A DNA stretch of 64,000 bases, from positions 186,001 through 250,000 of the forward strand of contig NZ_FOBD01000005.1 of the NCBI RefSeq assembly GCF_900109515.1. The letters are read 5' to 3'. Below are positions 17,408 through 26,491 of the stretch, in pieces. This stretch comes from Paenibacillus sp. OK003. GTDB taxonomy: Bacteria > Bacillota > Bacilli > Paenibacillales > Paenibacillaceae. Positions within the stretch are counted from its first letter, which is position 1, and each line of letters opens with the position of its first letter. The translations under genes were made by a program, and so were the position numbers. A model generated the notes under the pieces. The model searched no databases. It saw only the letters and a program-made list of their open reading frames with translations, and was not told the origin of the DNA.

Positions 17408-18289
17408 TTGATGCGCACCCCCAGTGTCCGTTACCGTATATTCCGCATTGGCAATCTCGTTTTTCTTACGCTGCTCTCGTTGACGATGATTCTGCCTTTC
17501 ATTAATGTGCTGGCTCAATCTCTTAGCAGCTCGGAAGCGATCATGGGCGGAAAGGTCAGCTTCTGGCCTGTCGCTTTTACCTGGATCAATTATGAATATG
17601 TATTCGGCGATGCTTCGTTCTGGCGGGCATTTGCAGTATCGGTTGGGGTGACGCTGTTCGGGACGCTGGTCAATCTCGCTGCAACGGCATCGCTGGCGTA
17701 TCCCGTTTCCCGTCCAGAGTACAAGGGGCGCTCCCTGGTTGTCATGTTTGTCTTGGTGACCGTTGTATTCTCGGCGCCGCTCATTCCGAACTTTATCCTG
17801 ATGAAGGAACTGCATCTGGTCAACAATCCGCTGGTTCTAATTGTGCCAGGAGCGATTAATGCCTTTAACTTTTTCGTCATGCGCTCGTTCTTCGCACAGC
17901 TGCCGGGTGAACTGATCGACGCTGCCCGTATTGATGGCTGTGGGGAATTCGGCATCATCTGGCGTATCGTCATTCCATTGTCCAAACCGGCCATGGCATC
18001 ACTCGGCATTTTCTATGCCGTGGGCCACTGGAATGCGTATTCCACTGCGCTATATTATCTGAATGATCCGGCCTGGTGGCCGATCCAGGTAACACTCAAG
18101 AAGCTGTTTGAAAGTGACGATATTTCCGTCGATCCAGGTTCTGCCGTCTATAGCACCCTTGCACATACATCGCCGGAAGGCATCAAAATGGCAACCATCA
18201 TCATCGCCACGTTGCCGATTATTATCATTTACCCTTTCCTGCAAAAGCATTTTGTAAAAGGAATCATGGTCGGCTCCGTCAAATCTTAA
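17408..18289 (+). CDS. Sugar ABC transporter permease, YtcP/LplC type
   Basis: The 293-residue membrane protein has six transmembrane segments. It carries the family start (IGNLVFLTLLSLTMILPFINVLAQS) and the motif IDAARIDGCGEFGIIWRIVIPLSKP in the cytoplasmic EAA loop. Its tail HFVKGIMVGSVKS is characteristic of the LplC/YtcP group. It completes the membrane part of the importer begun by the LplB-type permease. GGAGGC precedes the ATG at 17411-17413 region, and the gene follows directly in the same operon as the two-component genes. Confidence 0.92.
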   Translation: MMRTPSVRYRIFRIGNLVFLTLLSLTMILPFINVLAQSLSSSEAIMGGKVSFWPVAFTWINYEYVFGDASFWRAFAVSVGVTLFGTLVNLAATASLAYPVSRPEYKGRSLVVMFVLVTVVFSAPLIPNFILMKELHLVNNPLVLIVPGAINAFNFFVMRSFFAQLPGELIDAARIDGCGEFGIIWRIVIPLSKPAMASLGIFYAVGHWNAYSTALYYLNDPAWWPIQVTLKKLFESDDISVDPGSAVYSTLAHTSPEGIKMATIIIATLPIIIIYPFLQKHFVKGIMVGSVKS

Positions 18290-18331
18290 GTACATGAAGC
18301 ATACAGATCTGACGGGAACGGGGGAATGGCG

Positions 18332-19369
18332 ATGTTCAGAATCTTGATTACGGACGATGAGCCGATGATTCGGATGGGTCTGGCGAAGATGATCGAGCAA
18401 GCGGGACTGTTCGACTGTGAGATACGGCAGGCTGCGCATGGGGAAGAGGCCCTTCGGGTGGTAGAGGCCTTTCGGCCACACATCCTGTTTACGGATATCC
18501 GCATGCCAACGATGGATGGTATTGAGCTGTGTCGACGTTTATCCGAGCAAGGAAGTACGATGCGCATTATTGTGGTTTCCGGTTATTCGGACTTTGAATA
18601 TGCAAGAGCCTGTATGGATTATGGAGTAAAGCGATATCTGCTGAAGCCTGTGGGACGACAGGAGCTGCATGAACTGCTGCTCAAATTGCTGGCAACCGAA
18701 GAAGATAAACCTACGGTGTCCCTTGTACCCGTGAGGGAGCTGAATGATTGGGCGAAGCGTCTGGAAGAGGCCATATGGGAGTTACGGCAGTCCGATGTAA
18801 CGGAGCTGCTCGCAGCATGGTCAGGTCGGTATCCGGCATATTCCTTGATGCCTGAGCAGACAGCGGAGCTTTTTCAGGAATTGCTGGAATTGATTGTGGC
18901 CCGCATGAACGCACGTGGCAACGGAACGATGAGTACATCCTGCGAGATAAATGAAAGCGCTTCCTCAAAAGAGTGCTTCGAGGCTTTGGGCAACGAAATC
19001 CACACGTTAATGAAGACGATCAAGGAAAAGCGCAGTGGCAAGCGCAAGCATCCAGTGGAAGAAGCAAAAGCCTATCTAGAGAAGCACTTGCGCCGCGAAG
19101 TGTCACTGGACGAGATTGCCGCCAAGCTGGGCCTTAACCCGTCCTACTTTAGTCAACTATTTAAGCAGACGACAGGGCAGACCTTTATCCAATACCGGAT
19201 ACGCAGCAAAATGGAACTGGCCAAACGCATGCTGGAACAGCCGGGCAACCGGATTACGGATATATCCTACGAAGTGGGGTATGCGGATCATCCCCATTTT
19301 ACGAAGACATTTAAGAAAATTACCGGACTGACCCCGTCCGAATATCGTAGCAAGTTGGGCATTGAATGA
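18332..19369 (+). CDS. Response regulator with AraC-type output (YesN family)
   Basis: The N-terminal receiver has the acidic pair in ITDDEPM, the phospho-acceptor Asp55 in FTDIRMPTMDG and the Lys in YLLKPVG. The C-terminal ~100 residues hold an AraC-type double helix-turn-helix (SLDEIAAKLGLNPSYFSQLFKQTTGQTF, ITDISYEVGYADHPHFTKTF, KITGLTPSEYRSKLG). An ATG at 18326 is also open, but GGGGG at 18320-18324 is spaced for the ATG at 18332. Its 3' end overlaps the sensor kinase gene. It probably activates this locus when the partner senses extracellular oligosaccharide. Confidence 0.92.
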   Translation: MFRILITDDEPMIRMGLAKMIEQAGLFDCEIRQAAHGEEALRVVEAFRPHILFTDIRMPTMDGIELCRRLSEQGSTMRIIVVSGYSDFEYARACMDYGVKRYLLKPVGRQELHELLLKLLATEEDKPTVSLVPVRELNDWAKRLEEAIWELRQSDVTELLAAWSGRYPAYSLMPEQTAELFQELLELIVARMNARGNGTMSTSCEINESASSKECFEALGNEIHTLMKTIKEKRSGKRKHPVEEAKAYLEKHLRREVSLDEIAAKLGLNPSYFSQLFKQTTGQTFIQYRIRSKMELAKRMLEQPGNRITDISYEVGYADHPHFTKTFKKITGLTPSEYRSKLGIE

Positions 19370-21204
19370 TGAAGCGCAGCCTGTCCATCCGTCTGTTCTT
19401 TCATTTTGCCGTCGTGATTACGTTGTCACTGTCCGCCATCGGCCTGTTCACCTATACCTATGCCTCGACTGAAATGAACGACCAGCTTGCGGACAACATC
19501 GCCCAAACGATGCGCAATACGGCGTACCAGACCGATCTGTATTTGCAAAATTATGATCGTGCGACCTACTCCATTCTCTCGAACGGAAGTGTGAAGCATT
19601 TCCTCGATATGAATTCGGAGGACAGTTATGCCTATTACGAGTACAGCCGTCAGATTAAGACGAACGTGTTCCCGCCTGTTTTTATGTTATACCCACAGAT
19701 CAAGTTCCTGTATGTTATCGGGGATAACGGGCGTGTTGTGATTGATGACAACCAGAATTCAGCCGGCATACCGGATATCGACGCGCCGCAGCAGTATAAG
19801 GAGTTACTGGCTGCAACCCCTGCAAATGGCGAATCGACATTGCTTACCCGCAGTATTCGCAGTGGACAGAGCGCCAATGTGATTACGATCGCTCGCCGGA
19901 TTAGAGGGGTATCCTCCTATACGCCAAACGGAGTACTGGCGATGGAAGTAAATGTGCTGGAGCTTGACAAAATATGGGGAGAACTCGACCTCGGTCAAGG
20001 TGGGTATCAGTATGTGATGGATCAGAACGGAACGGTAATCTACACACCCGGGGACGAAGAGGCGCAGACAGCGATGGCGTCCAGCAGCGTGAACAGGCTA
20101 ATGCACATGGAGGCAGGATCACTGGAACAGAACACGGATGGCACCAAACGGCTGCTCATATCGGAGCTTTCTGCATATTCGGGCTGGCGCTTTGTCGCTT
20201 CCGTGCCGCTGTCTGAGCTGCAAAGACCGATTACAACGATCCGTTCGGCCACCTTATGGGTTGGTGCAGGAACCTTGCTCGCTGCACTTGTCGTGGCCTA
20301 CCGGATCGGAGCATCTCAAGTGGAACCTATTCGTGTGCTGATGAACGGAATGAGACAGACGGAGAAGGGGATCTGGAACAAGGTGGAGATGAAGGAAAGG
20401 CGCGATGAAATTGGTGTGCTGATCCGCAGCTATAATCTGATGGTCAGCCGCCTGTCGGACATGATTGAGAGTGTATACGAGTCGGAGCTGCGCCGCCAGA
20501 AGTCGGAAATCGAGCTTCAGCAGGAGGCGCTGGAACGGCATCGTGCGGAATTTCAGGCGCTTCAGTTGCAGATCAATCCGCATTTTCTCTACAACACACT
20601 GGAAACGATCAAATGTTATGCCGTCGTACAGGACTTCGAAGAAATTGCACAGATGGTGGAATCGATGGCTCATATGCTCCGGTATTCCATTCAGACCAAT
20701 CTGGAGGAAATTACGGTTGCCAACGAGCTGAAGCATGTGCTTGCCTACCTTTCCATTATGAAGCATCGCATGGATCGGGAGCTTGAAGTTGAGGTTATCA
20801 TTGCGCCGGATCTGTTGTTGGAAAAAATGGTTCGACTCACCCTTCAGCCACTGGTGGAAAATGTGTTACAACACGCATTTCCGCGAGGCATGGAGCCCGG
20901 TCACTTTATCCGTATCGATGCTCGGCGCCTGGAAGATCGCTTTCTTGTTATCGTCCAGGATAACGGCATGGGCATGAGCGAGGAACGTCTGGAGAAGCTG
21001 CGTGACCGTCTGGAATTGAATCGTCTGGCAGGCGAAGAATCCAATAATGTCTACCATCGCGGAGGCATCGGACTCATGAATGTTCATCGCCGGATTCAGC
21101 TTGTATTTGGAGAAATGTATGGCTTGATGATTGAGAGTGAGCAAGGCTTGGGAACGACCATTACGATGGCGCTTCCCGCAGATCAGCATAGCAAACGGAT
21201 TTAA
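19366..21204 (+). CDS. Sensor histidine kinase, YesM/LytS family
   Basis: The 612-residue membrane kinase has an N-terminal transmembrane helix, an extracellular dCache-like sensing domain (about residues 35-290) and a second transmembrane helix (ATLWVGAGTLLAALVVAYRIG). A HAMP domain follows, then the His_kinase module with phospho-acceptor His406 in QINPHFLYNT and a HATPase_c domain (DNGMGMSEERL, GGIGLMNVHRRI). The start ATG overlaps the regulator stop in ATGA fashion. YesM kinases work with YesN regulators to switch on polysaccharide uptake and degradation genes, here most likely the surrounding lyase locus. The signal molecule is unknown. Confidence 0.92.
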   Translation: MMKRSLSIRLFFHFAVVITLSLSAIGLFTYTYASTEMNDQLADNIAQTMRNTAYQTDLYLQNYDRATYSILSNGSVKHFLDMNSEDSYAYYEYSRQIKTNVFPPVFMLYPQIKFLYVIGDNGRVVIDDNQNSAGIPDIDAPQQYKELLAATPANGESTLLTRSIRSGQSANVITIARRIRGVSSYTPNGVLAMEVNVLELDKIWGELDLGQGGYQYVMDQNGTVIYTPGDEEAQTAMASSSVNRLMHMEAGSLEQNTDGTKRLLISELSAYSGWRFVASVPLSELQRPITTIRSATLWVGAGTLLAALVVAYRIGASQVEPIRVLMNGMRQTEKGIWNKVEMKERRDEIGVLIRSYNLMVSRLSDMIESVYESELRRQKSEIELQQEALERHRAEFQALQLQINPHFLYNTLETIKCYAVVQDFEEIAQMVESMAHMLRYSIQTNLEEITVANELKHVLAYLSIMKHRMDRELEVEVIIAPDLLLEKMVRLTLQPLVENVLQHAFPRGMEPGHFIRIDARRLEDRFLVIVQDNGMGMSEERLEKLRDRLELNRLAGEESNNVYHRGGIGLMNVHRRIQLVFGEMYGLMIESEQGLGTTITMALPADQHSKRI

Positions 21205-21234
21205 TTGAACCTATAACAGGGAGGAAGATCGAAC

Positions 21235-22002
21235 ATGAATATTAACTTGCAGAACAAAATTGCGCTGGTTACCGGCTCCAGCGGAGGAATTGGTGCTGCC
21301 ATTGCTGGGGCATTGGCGCGTTGCGGAGCAAAGGTGGCTGTGAATGGCCTGCATAATATGGATCGGGCGGAGGAGGTCGTGGCCGCCATCCGGGATGCTG
21401 GCGGTGAAGCAGCTGCATTTCAGGCAGATGTGACCGATACGAATGCCATAGAATTGATGGTTGGGGAGATTACGCTCCGCTTCGGCGGTCCGATTGATCT
21501 GTTGATTAATAATGCAGGGCATCTGGTGGAACGAAGCCCCATTGAAACGATGAGCGAGGAGCTTTACAGCCGGATTATGGATGTCAATCTGAAGAGCGCC
21601 GTATTTGTCTCCAAAGCGGTCATTCCTGGTATGAAAGCGGCTGGAGGCGGCCGAATTATCAATCTGACCTCGGTAGCGGCTCATAACGGGGGCGGCCCGG
21701 GTGCAGCTATTTACGCAGCCTCCAAGGCAGCTGTCATTGCGTTAACCAAAGGACTTGCCAAAGAACTGGCTCCTGGCGGGATTACGGTTAATGCCCTTTC
21801 ACCAGGCTTCATCGGGCAAACGGCATTCCATGCTACGTTCACCTCGGCGGAAGGTCGAACTTCTGCGGTAAGCAGCATCCCGCTTGGACGGGAAGGGACT
21901 CCCGATGATGTGGCAGGAGCGGCGCTGTACCTGTGTTCCGAGCTGGGTTCTTTTATAACCGGAGAAACGCTAGAAATCAATGGCGGAATGTACATGCGTT
22001 GA
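21235..22002 (+). CDS. Short-chain dehydrogenase/reductase, candidate uronate-pathway reductase
   Basis: The 255-residue classical SDR has the cofactor loop TGSSGGIG at residues 14-21, NNAG near 90 and catalytic Ser in NLTSVAAH. The YxxxK motif is in YAASKAAVIAL, and the C-terminal signature SFITGETLEINGG is present. It resembles FabG/KduD-type enzymes. It sits between the sensor kinase and a PL15-like lyase, which suggests reduction of a keto-uronate such as 4-deoxy-L-erythro-5-hexoseulose uronate, or a KduD-like step. Substrate and cofactor preference cannot be read from the sequence. GGGAGGAAG precedes the ATG. Spacing to the next gene is 34 bases, so it is co-transcribed. Confidence 0.85.
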   Translation: MNINLQNKIALVTGSSGGIGAAIAGALARCGAKVAVNGLHNMDRAEEVVAAIRDAGGEAAAFQADVTDTNAIELMVGEITLRFGGPIDLLINNAGHLVERSPIETMSEELYSRIMDVNLKSAVFVSKAVIPGMKAAGGGRIINLTSVAAHNGGGPGAAIYAASKAAVIALTKGLAKELAPGGITVNALSPGFIGQTAFHATFTSAEGRTSAVSSIPLGREGTPDDVAGAALYLCSELGSFITGETLEINGGMYMR

Positions 22003-22036
22003 TGCTACACCATTGGGATAAGGAGGGAACGATACG

Positions 22037-24445
22037 ATGGAAGTGAAGCGGAAGCTTGCAGAAAGACCGTTGTACCAACCAATCAGCGGGCCGTTCCATG
22101 TGGACTATGCTCCTGATGAACATACCGTTCTGGCAGAAAATCCGCCGAGATTTACCTGGATGGCGGCACAGCAAGAGGATGAGAATGCCTATCTGCTGCA
22201 AGTGTCAGCGAGCCCTTCTTTTCAGGAAGAAGAGACGATGACCTTTGCGCCGCTCCCGTATAACTTTTTCACGCCTGATCGGGTGTTTGAACCTGGGGAG
22301 TATTATTGGCGATATGCGCTGCTTGTAGACCAACCAGTGCAGCAAGGAGGCGAAGCCGAAGCGCATGTCTCCCAGGGGAAGCATGGGAATGAAGCCGAAG
22401 GGCATGCCTTACAAGGGGAGCAAGGGGAAATGTCGGCTTGGAGTGAGGTGCGACGGTTCACTGTGCCAGTGGGATTACCCGAGACACCTCTAGCTTCCCG
22501 GGCGCAGCGATACGATTCCACGGACATGTCTCACCCCCGGCTGTGGCTTGGTGAACGTGGGCTGAATGCACTTGCGGATGGTGTTGCGTCCGATTCCGCG
22601 TATTGCGGCTGGGATGTGTTTATGGCAAATTCCGTGGAGCCGTGGGCCAACCGCGAGCCGATCTGTGAACCGCTGCCTTACCCGGAGAACAAACGTGTCG
22701 CCCCGCTGTGGAGGCAAATGTACATTGACTGTCAGGAAACGTTATATGCGATTCGTCATCTCAGCATCGCGGGGCGGGTGCTTCGTGACGAACGGCTGCT
22801 TGGAGCAGCAAAAACCTGGCTGTTGCATGTGGTGGCTTGGGATACCGAGGGAACGACTTCCCGTGATTATAACGATGAGGCGGCTTTTCGGGTCGCCGCA
22901 GCGCTCGCTTGGGGCTATGACTGGCTGCATGATGAGTTGAACAGTGAAGAGCAAGAAGTGGTAAGGCGCAGTTTGCTGCGGCGGACAGAACAGGTAGCCC
23001 AGCATGTGATGGTCCGCTCGAAGATCCATCATGTGCCTTATGACAGCCATGCCGTGCGTTCATTATCCTCCGTGCTTGTGCCCTGCTGTATGGCCTTGTT
23101 GCATGAGGAGCAGCAAGCTGCAGAGTGGCTGGATTATGCGATCGATTATTATGCCTGTCTGTACTCCCCTTGGGGAGGAAGTGATGGAGGTTGGGCTGAA
23201 GGTCCAATGTACTGGACAACAGGTATGGCCTATGTGACCGAAGCGATGAATTTGTTGCGAAACTATGCGGGCATCGACTTCTTCCGTCGGCCATTCTTCC
23301 AGCGTACCGGGGATTTTCCACTCTACGTGTACCCGCCCGATGCTCGTCGCGCCAGCTTCGGAGATCAGTCTACGCTGGGTGACCCGGTAAATTTGAAAAC
23401 AGGCTATCTTGTCCGCCAACTGGCAGGTGTTACAGGCAACCGCTGGTACCAGTGGTACTTTGAGCGTGTGCGCCAATCCGATCCGGGGACAGAGGGAGCT
23501 TTTTATAACTACGGTTGGTGGGACTTTAACTTTGACGACTTGGTATACCGCCACGATTATCCGCAGGTGGAGGAAGAGTCGCCTGTGGACATCGAGCCGG
23601 TCAAGTGGTTCCGTGATGTGGGGTGGGTAGCCATGCATCACCGGATGGACGATCCGGATGAGCATATGATGCTTCTTCTCAAATCGAGCCGTTATGGCTC
23701 CATCAGCCATAGTCATGCGGATCAGAACAGCTTTACCCTGCACGCATTCGGTGAGCCGCTTGCGGCGGATACAGGCTATTATATCGCGCACGGCAGCTCC
23801 TTTCACCGGGAATGGCGCAGGCAGACACGTTCCAAGAACAACCTGCTGATTGGTGGAACAGGTCAGTATGCCGAGAACAACAAAGTGCTGAACATGGCCG
23901 CAACTGGGCAGATCGAGGAGGCCTATTGGCGGGATGGCGATGGTTATGTGCGCGCGGTAGCGACCGATGCCTATGCCAGCACCGTACCCCATGTGAAGCG
24001 TGTTGTACGTGAGATTCATTTTCTGCAATCATCCTATTTCGTCATTGTGGACCACATTGACCTGGAGAAGCCGGACAGCGTTCAATGGCTGTTCCATGCA
24101 CTGCACCCGCTACAGCTGAAAGGGCAGAGCTTCCGTCTGAACGGGAATAAGGCGGGGCTTGAGGGCACGTTTGTATATGCTTCCTCCGGTGAGCTGGCGC
24201 TCAGTCAGACGGATCAATTTGCAGAGGTGGACCCGGCAGAGTACGAAGGGCTGGAAAGACATTATCATCTCAGCGCAGAAACGCGGCCTGCCACAAGCCA
24301 CAGGATTGTGACGCTGCTTGTGCCGTACAAGATCGAGGAGCCGAAGTATGTCCCCTATTTCATTGATGACCAGGATCACGGCATCCATCTCTATTTTACC
24401 GACAACGGTGTAACGAAGAAGATCGAGGTATCCAAGACGTACTAG
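22037..24445 (+). CDS. PL15-like (heparinase II/III superfamily) exolytic uronate lyase
   Basis: The 802-residue protein has an N-terminal beta-sandwich of DUF4962 type (residues 10-150), an alpha/alpha toroid (170-480) and a C-terminal heparinase II/III beta-domain. From memory, the exo-alginate lyase Atu3025 (PL15) uses His311, Arg314, Tyr365 and His531. This protein has His338 and Arg341 (SHAVR), Tyr392 (GPMYW) and His558 (ISHSHADQNSF). The spacings (+3, +54, +220) are identical. No signal peptide is seen, so it acts inside the cell and would release unsaturated monouronates from imported oligosaccharides. Alginate or heparin/heparan-type oligosaccharides are both possible for this family. 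Residues of about 95-135 contain a low-complexity near-duplication (EAEAHVSQ and EAEGHALQ). Its ATG has AAGGAGGG upstream. Confidence 0.85.
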   Translation: MEVKRKLAERPLYQPISGPFHVDYAPDEHTVLAENPPRFTWMAAQQEDENAYLLQVSASPSFQEEETMTFAPLPYNFFTPDRVFEPGEYYWRYALLVDQPVQQGGEAEAHVSQGKHGNEAEGHALQGEQGEMSAWSEVRRFTVPVGLPETPLASRAQRYDSTDMSHPRLWLGERGLNALADGVASDSAYCGWDVFMANSVEPWANREPICEPLPYPENKRVAPLWRQMYIDCQETLYAIRHLSIAGRVLRDERLLGAAKTWLLHVVAWDTEGTTSRDYNDEAAFRVAAALAWGYDWLHDELNSEEQEVVRRSLLRRTEQVAQHVMVRSKIHHVPYDSHAVRSLSSVLVPCCMALLHEEQQAAEWLDYAIDYYACLYSPWGGSDGGWAEGPMYWTTGMAYVTEAMNLLRNYAGIDFFRRPFFQRTGDFPLYVYPPDARRASFGDQSTLGDPVNLKTGYLVRQLAGVTGNRWYQWYFERVRQSDPGTEGAFYNYGWWDFNFDDLVYRHDYPQVEEESPVDIEPVKWFRDVGWVAMHHRMDDPDEHMMLLLKSSRYGSISHSHADQNSFTLHAFGEPLAADTGYYIAHGSSFHREWRRQTRSKNNLLIGGTGQYAENNKVLNMAATGQIEEAYWRDGDGYVRAVATDAYASTVPHVKRVVREIHFLQSSYFVIVDHIDLEKPDSVQWLFHALHPLQLKGQSFRLNGNKAGLEGTFVYASSGELALSQTDQFAEVDPAEYEGLERHYHLSAETRPATSHRIVTLLVPYKIEEPKYVPYFIDDQDHGIHLYFTDNGVTKKIEVSKTY

Positions 24446-24675
24446 TTAAGATGAACTGAATATTTACACAAGAACGAAGAGTGCAGAACCCATCTGAAGA
24501 AGCGAAGCGTTCGCTAAAAGCTTTCTGTAAGAAAGCTACATCGGAAGCATACGCTTATCCCCGGATTTTCCCCTCTGAAAAGGGAATCAAAAAAATCTGG
24601 GGATAACAGCGATCGGAAGAGGGTACTGCAATCGCAGTGGCTGAGTGTAAAGTTTGTACGTTCAATTTATATAGT
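24445..24675. repeat. Palindromic intergenic repeat, family B, copy 1 (with extra hairpin)
   Basis: Starts at the lyase stop (AAGATGAACTGAATATTTACAC) and ends with GTGTAAAGTTTGTACGTTCAATTTATAT. Inside are AAGAAGCGAAGCGTTCGC, a CGGATTTTCCCCT arm facing AGGGAATCAAAAAAATCTGG, GGGGATAACAGCGATCGGAA and GGTACTGCAATCG. All these segments occur in the same order at 30.8-31.0 kb. This copy has about 40 extra bases including the AGCTTTCTGTAAGAAAGCT hairpin at about 24520-24538. Confidence 0.8.
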
Positions 24676-24736
24676 GCTATATGACTGGATGCTGTTGAAC
24701 GCTGAGTGCTGACCTAAAGAAAACGCAATCTCATCT

Positions 24737-24775
24737 AAAACATCCCCATTGTTGCAGGCGGTGGGGATGTTTTAA
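24737..24775 (+). terminator. Intrinsic terminator before the LplA-like gene
   Basis: AAAACATCCCCA (24737-24748) pairs with TGGGGATGTTTT (24762-24773) and is followed by AACATCTATTT. It ends the transcript of the tautomerase-to-lyase operon, so the binding protein has its own promoter. Confidence 0.75.
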
Positions 24776-24783
24776 CATCTATT

Positions 24784-24797
24784 TGAAAGCGCTTCAC
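24784..24797. promoter_or_regulatory. cre-like CcpA box upstream of the LplA-like gene
   Basis: TGAAAGCGCTTCAC has a perfect TGAAAGCGCTT core and misses the consensus only in the last two positions. It lies 47 bases before the start. Confidence 0.5.
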
Positions 24798-24843
24798 CGA
24801 CGAGTGGTACCTAAATCTAAATCAGGATGAAAAGAGGGGTAGC

Positions 24844-26394
24844 ATGAAAAAGTGGATGGTCTCAGGCATGGCTCTATTGCTGGCGGCAGCTGTCATGACG
24901 GGGTGCAACAAAGACAGCGGAGCGGCATCCGGTGAGGGCGGGGGAGATGGCAAAACAAAATTCTCCATTTCACTCCGTACGCTGGCGTATACGTATGTGG
25001 AGAAGTCACCCGACATTAACAAGGATCAATGGGTGAAGAAACTGGAGGATCTGACCCATACCGATCTGAAAATTGTCCTGGTGCCGCACAAGGAATATGA
25101 ACAGAAAATGGTCCAGATGTTTGCCACCAATGATATTCCTGACGTGGTGCAGGGCGACGGCGGCGTTAACGGCAAAGAGATGGCCGGCTCGGTCGAAGCC
25201 GGGGTATTTCAGCCCCTGGATGAACTGTTACAGCAGTACGGGCAAGATTTGCTGAAAGCCGTGCCGAAGGAAGCCTGGGACCAGGTAACTCATGACGGCC
25301 ATATTTATGCCATCCCTGAATATTTATCCAATCCATCCCGCCGGGCAACCTGGATTCGCAAAGATCTACTGGATCAAACGGGACTGCCGGTACCCACTAC
25401 AGTTGAGGAAACGATGGACGTTTTGCGCGCCTTTAAGAAGCTCGGCGTGGAGAATCCGTATATGGGACGTGAGGATTTCAAATATGCAGATACCTTTTTC
25501 GGTGCCTATGACGTACAGCAATTCCTGTCCATGATGGAGCAGCAAGGTGATCAGGTTGTACCGAAATTTATGGATAACGAGAATATGCAGAAGGCCCTTA
25601 CTGTCTATAAGACGATGTACGAGGAAGGGCTGATCAACAAAGAGTTCGCGACCATCAATTCGACCGTATTCAAGAATACAATTCTCTCGGGCAAGGCGGG
25701 CATGTGGTCCATGAATGCCAACGAACTGATCCAATGGGAGAAGCAGATTAAAGCGTCAGTTCCCGATGCCAAAATCGAGATCATCCCTTCCCCAGTCGGC
25801 CCGGACGGAAAGGGCGGTTATTATTTGTACGGTCCGGTGACACGTGCCTACTTTATTAATAAGGATGCGGCTGATCCGGCTTCCATTATCCGTTTCTTTA
25901 ACTGGATGGTGTCTGACGAAGCCGAGAAGTTTTTCACATATGGCACAGAAGGAGAGACCTACACAGAGGATAATGGCGTGATTTCATACAAAGCTCCAAC
26001 AGACTCCGCTGGCGTGGACGAAGAGCGTTACCGTCAGTCGTTCTTATGGTTCGTACAGGACACGACGTACAATAAAGGCTCGTTATCGCTGACAGAAGAA
26101 GGCAGAAAGCTGATGAATATTTACGATACCATCTTAGCCAAAGAAGGTCGGGATGGCATCAACTTTGATCCGCGTTTGGAAGCTTTTGTACAGAATCCCG
26201 AGATTGCTCCCAATTCGGATACACCTCCTCAGGTATTGCTCACACACATGATCAAGATGGTTTATGGGAAGGAGCCAATTTCCGATTGGCCGAAAGTGGT
26301 AGAGGAATGGAAATCCAAGGGGGGCGATCAGGCAATCAAAGAAGCCACCGAGAAATTCAATAAGGGTGAAGGCGTGTCCGCACCGCGTCGCTAA
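24844..26394 (+). CDS. Extracellular sugar-binding lipoprotein, LplA type
   Basis: The 516-residue lipoprotein has a lipobox AVMTGC near residue 21 and a family 1 solute-binding fold. Length and order fit the LplA/YtcQ group that works with LplB/YtcP permeases: FSISLRTLAYTYVEKSP start, NDIPDVVQGDGG, YAIPEYLSNPSRRATWIRKDLLDQTGL, and a long C-terminal domain ending FNKGEGVSAPRR. It would capture oligosaccharides, probably oligo-uronides, for the permeases at 16421 and 17408. It is separated from them by the regulator, SDR and lyase genes and by a terminator, and has its own cre box. The ATG has AAGAGGGG upstream. Confidence 0.9.
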   Translation: MKKWMVSGMALLLAAAVMTGCNKDSGAASGEGGGDGKTKFSISLRTLAYTYVEKSPDINKDQWVKKLEDLTHTDLKIVLVPHKEYEQKMVQMFATNDIPDVVQGDGGVNGKEMAGSVEAGVFQPLDELLQQYGQDLLKAVPKEAWDQVTHDGHIYAIPEYLSNPSRRATWIRKDLLDQTGLPVPTTVEETMDVLRAFKKLGVENPYMGREDFKYADTFFGAYDVQQFLSMMEQQGDQVVPKFMDNENMQKALTVYKTMYEEGLINKEFATINSTVFKNTILSGKAGMWSMNANELIQWEKQIKASVPDAKIEIIPSPVGPDGKGGYYLYGPVTRAYFINKDAADPASIIRFFNWMVSDEAEKFFTYGTEGETYTEDNGVISYKAPTDSAGVDEERYRQSFLWFVQDTTYNKGSLSLTEEGRKLMNIYDTILAKEGRDGINFDPRLEAFVQNPEIAPNSDTPPQVLLTHMIKMVYGKEPISDWPKVVEEWKSKGGDQAIKEATEKFNKGEGVSAPRR

Positions 26395-26399
26395 TGATC

Positions 26400-26472
26400 T
26401 AAGTTGAACTATACAATTTACACGATAACAGCGATCGGAAGGTTGTTCTGTCATCGGAGTGGCAAGTCAGCT
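26400..26472. repeat. Family B repeat, copy 2, internally deleted
   Basis: The left edge AAGTTGAACTATACAATTTACAC matches the outer left arm of copy 3. It then jumps to GATAACAGCGATCGGAAGG and ATCGGAGTGGC, which belong to the right half of copy 1. The apex (GAAGCGAAGCGTTCGC and the CGGATTTT arms) is missing. This copy fills most of the gap before the giant secreted protein gene. Confidence 0.65.
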
Positions 26473-26491
26473 GAATACGGAGGGGATACAG

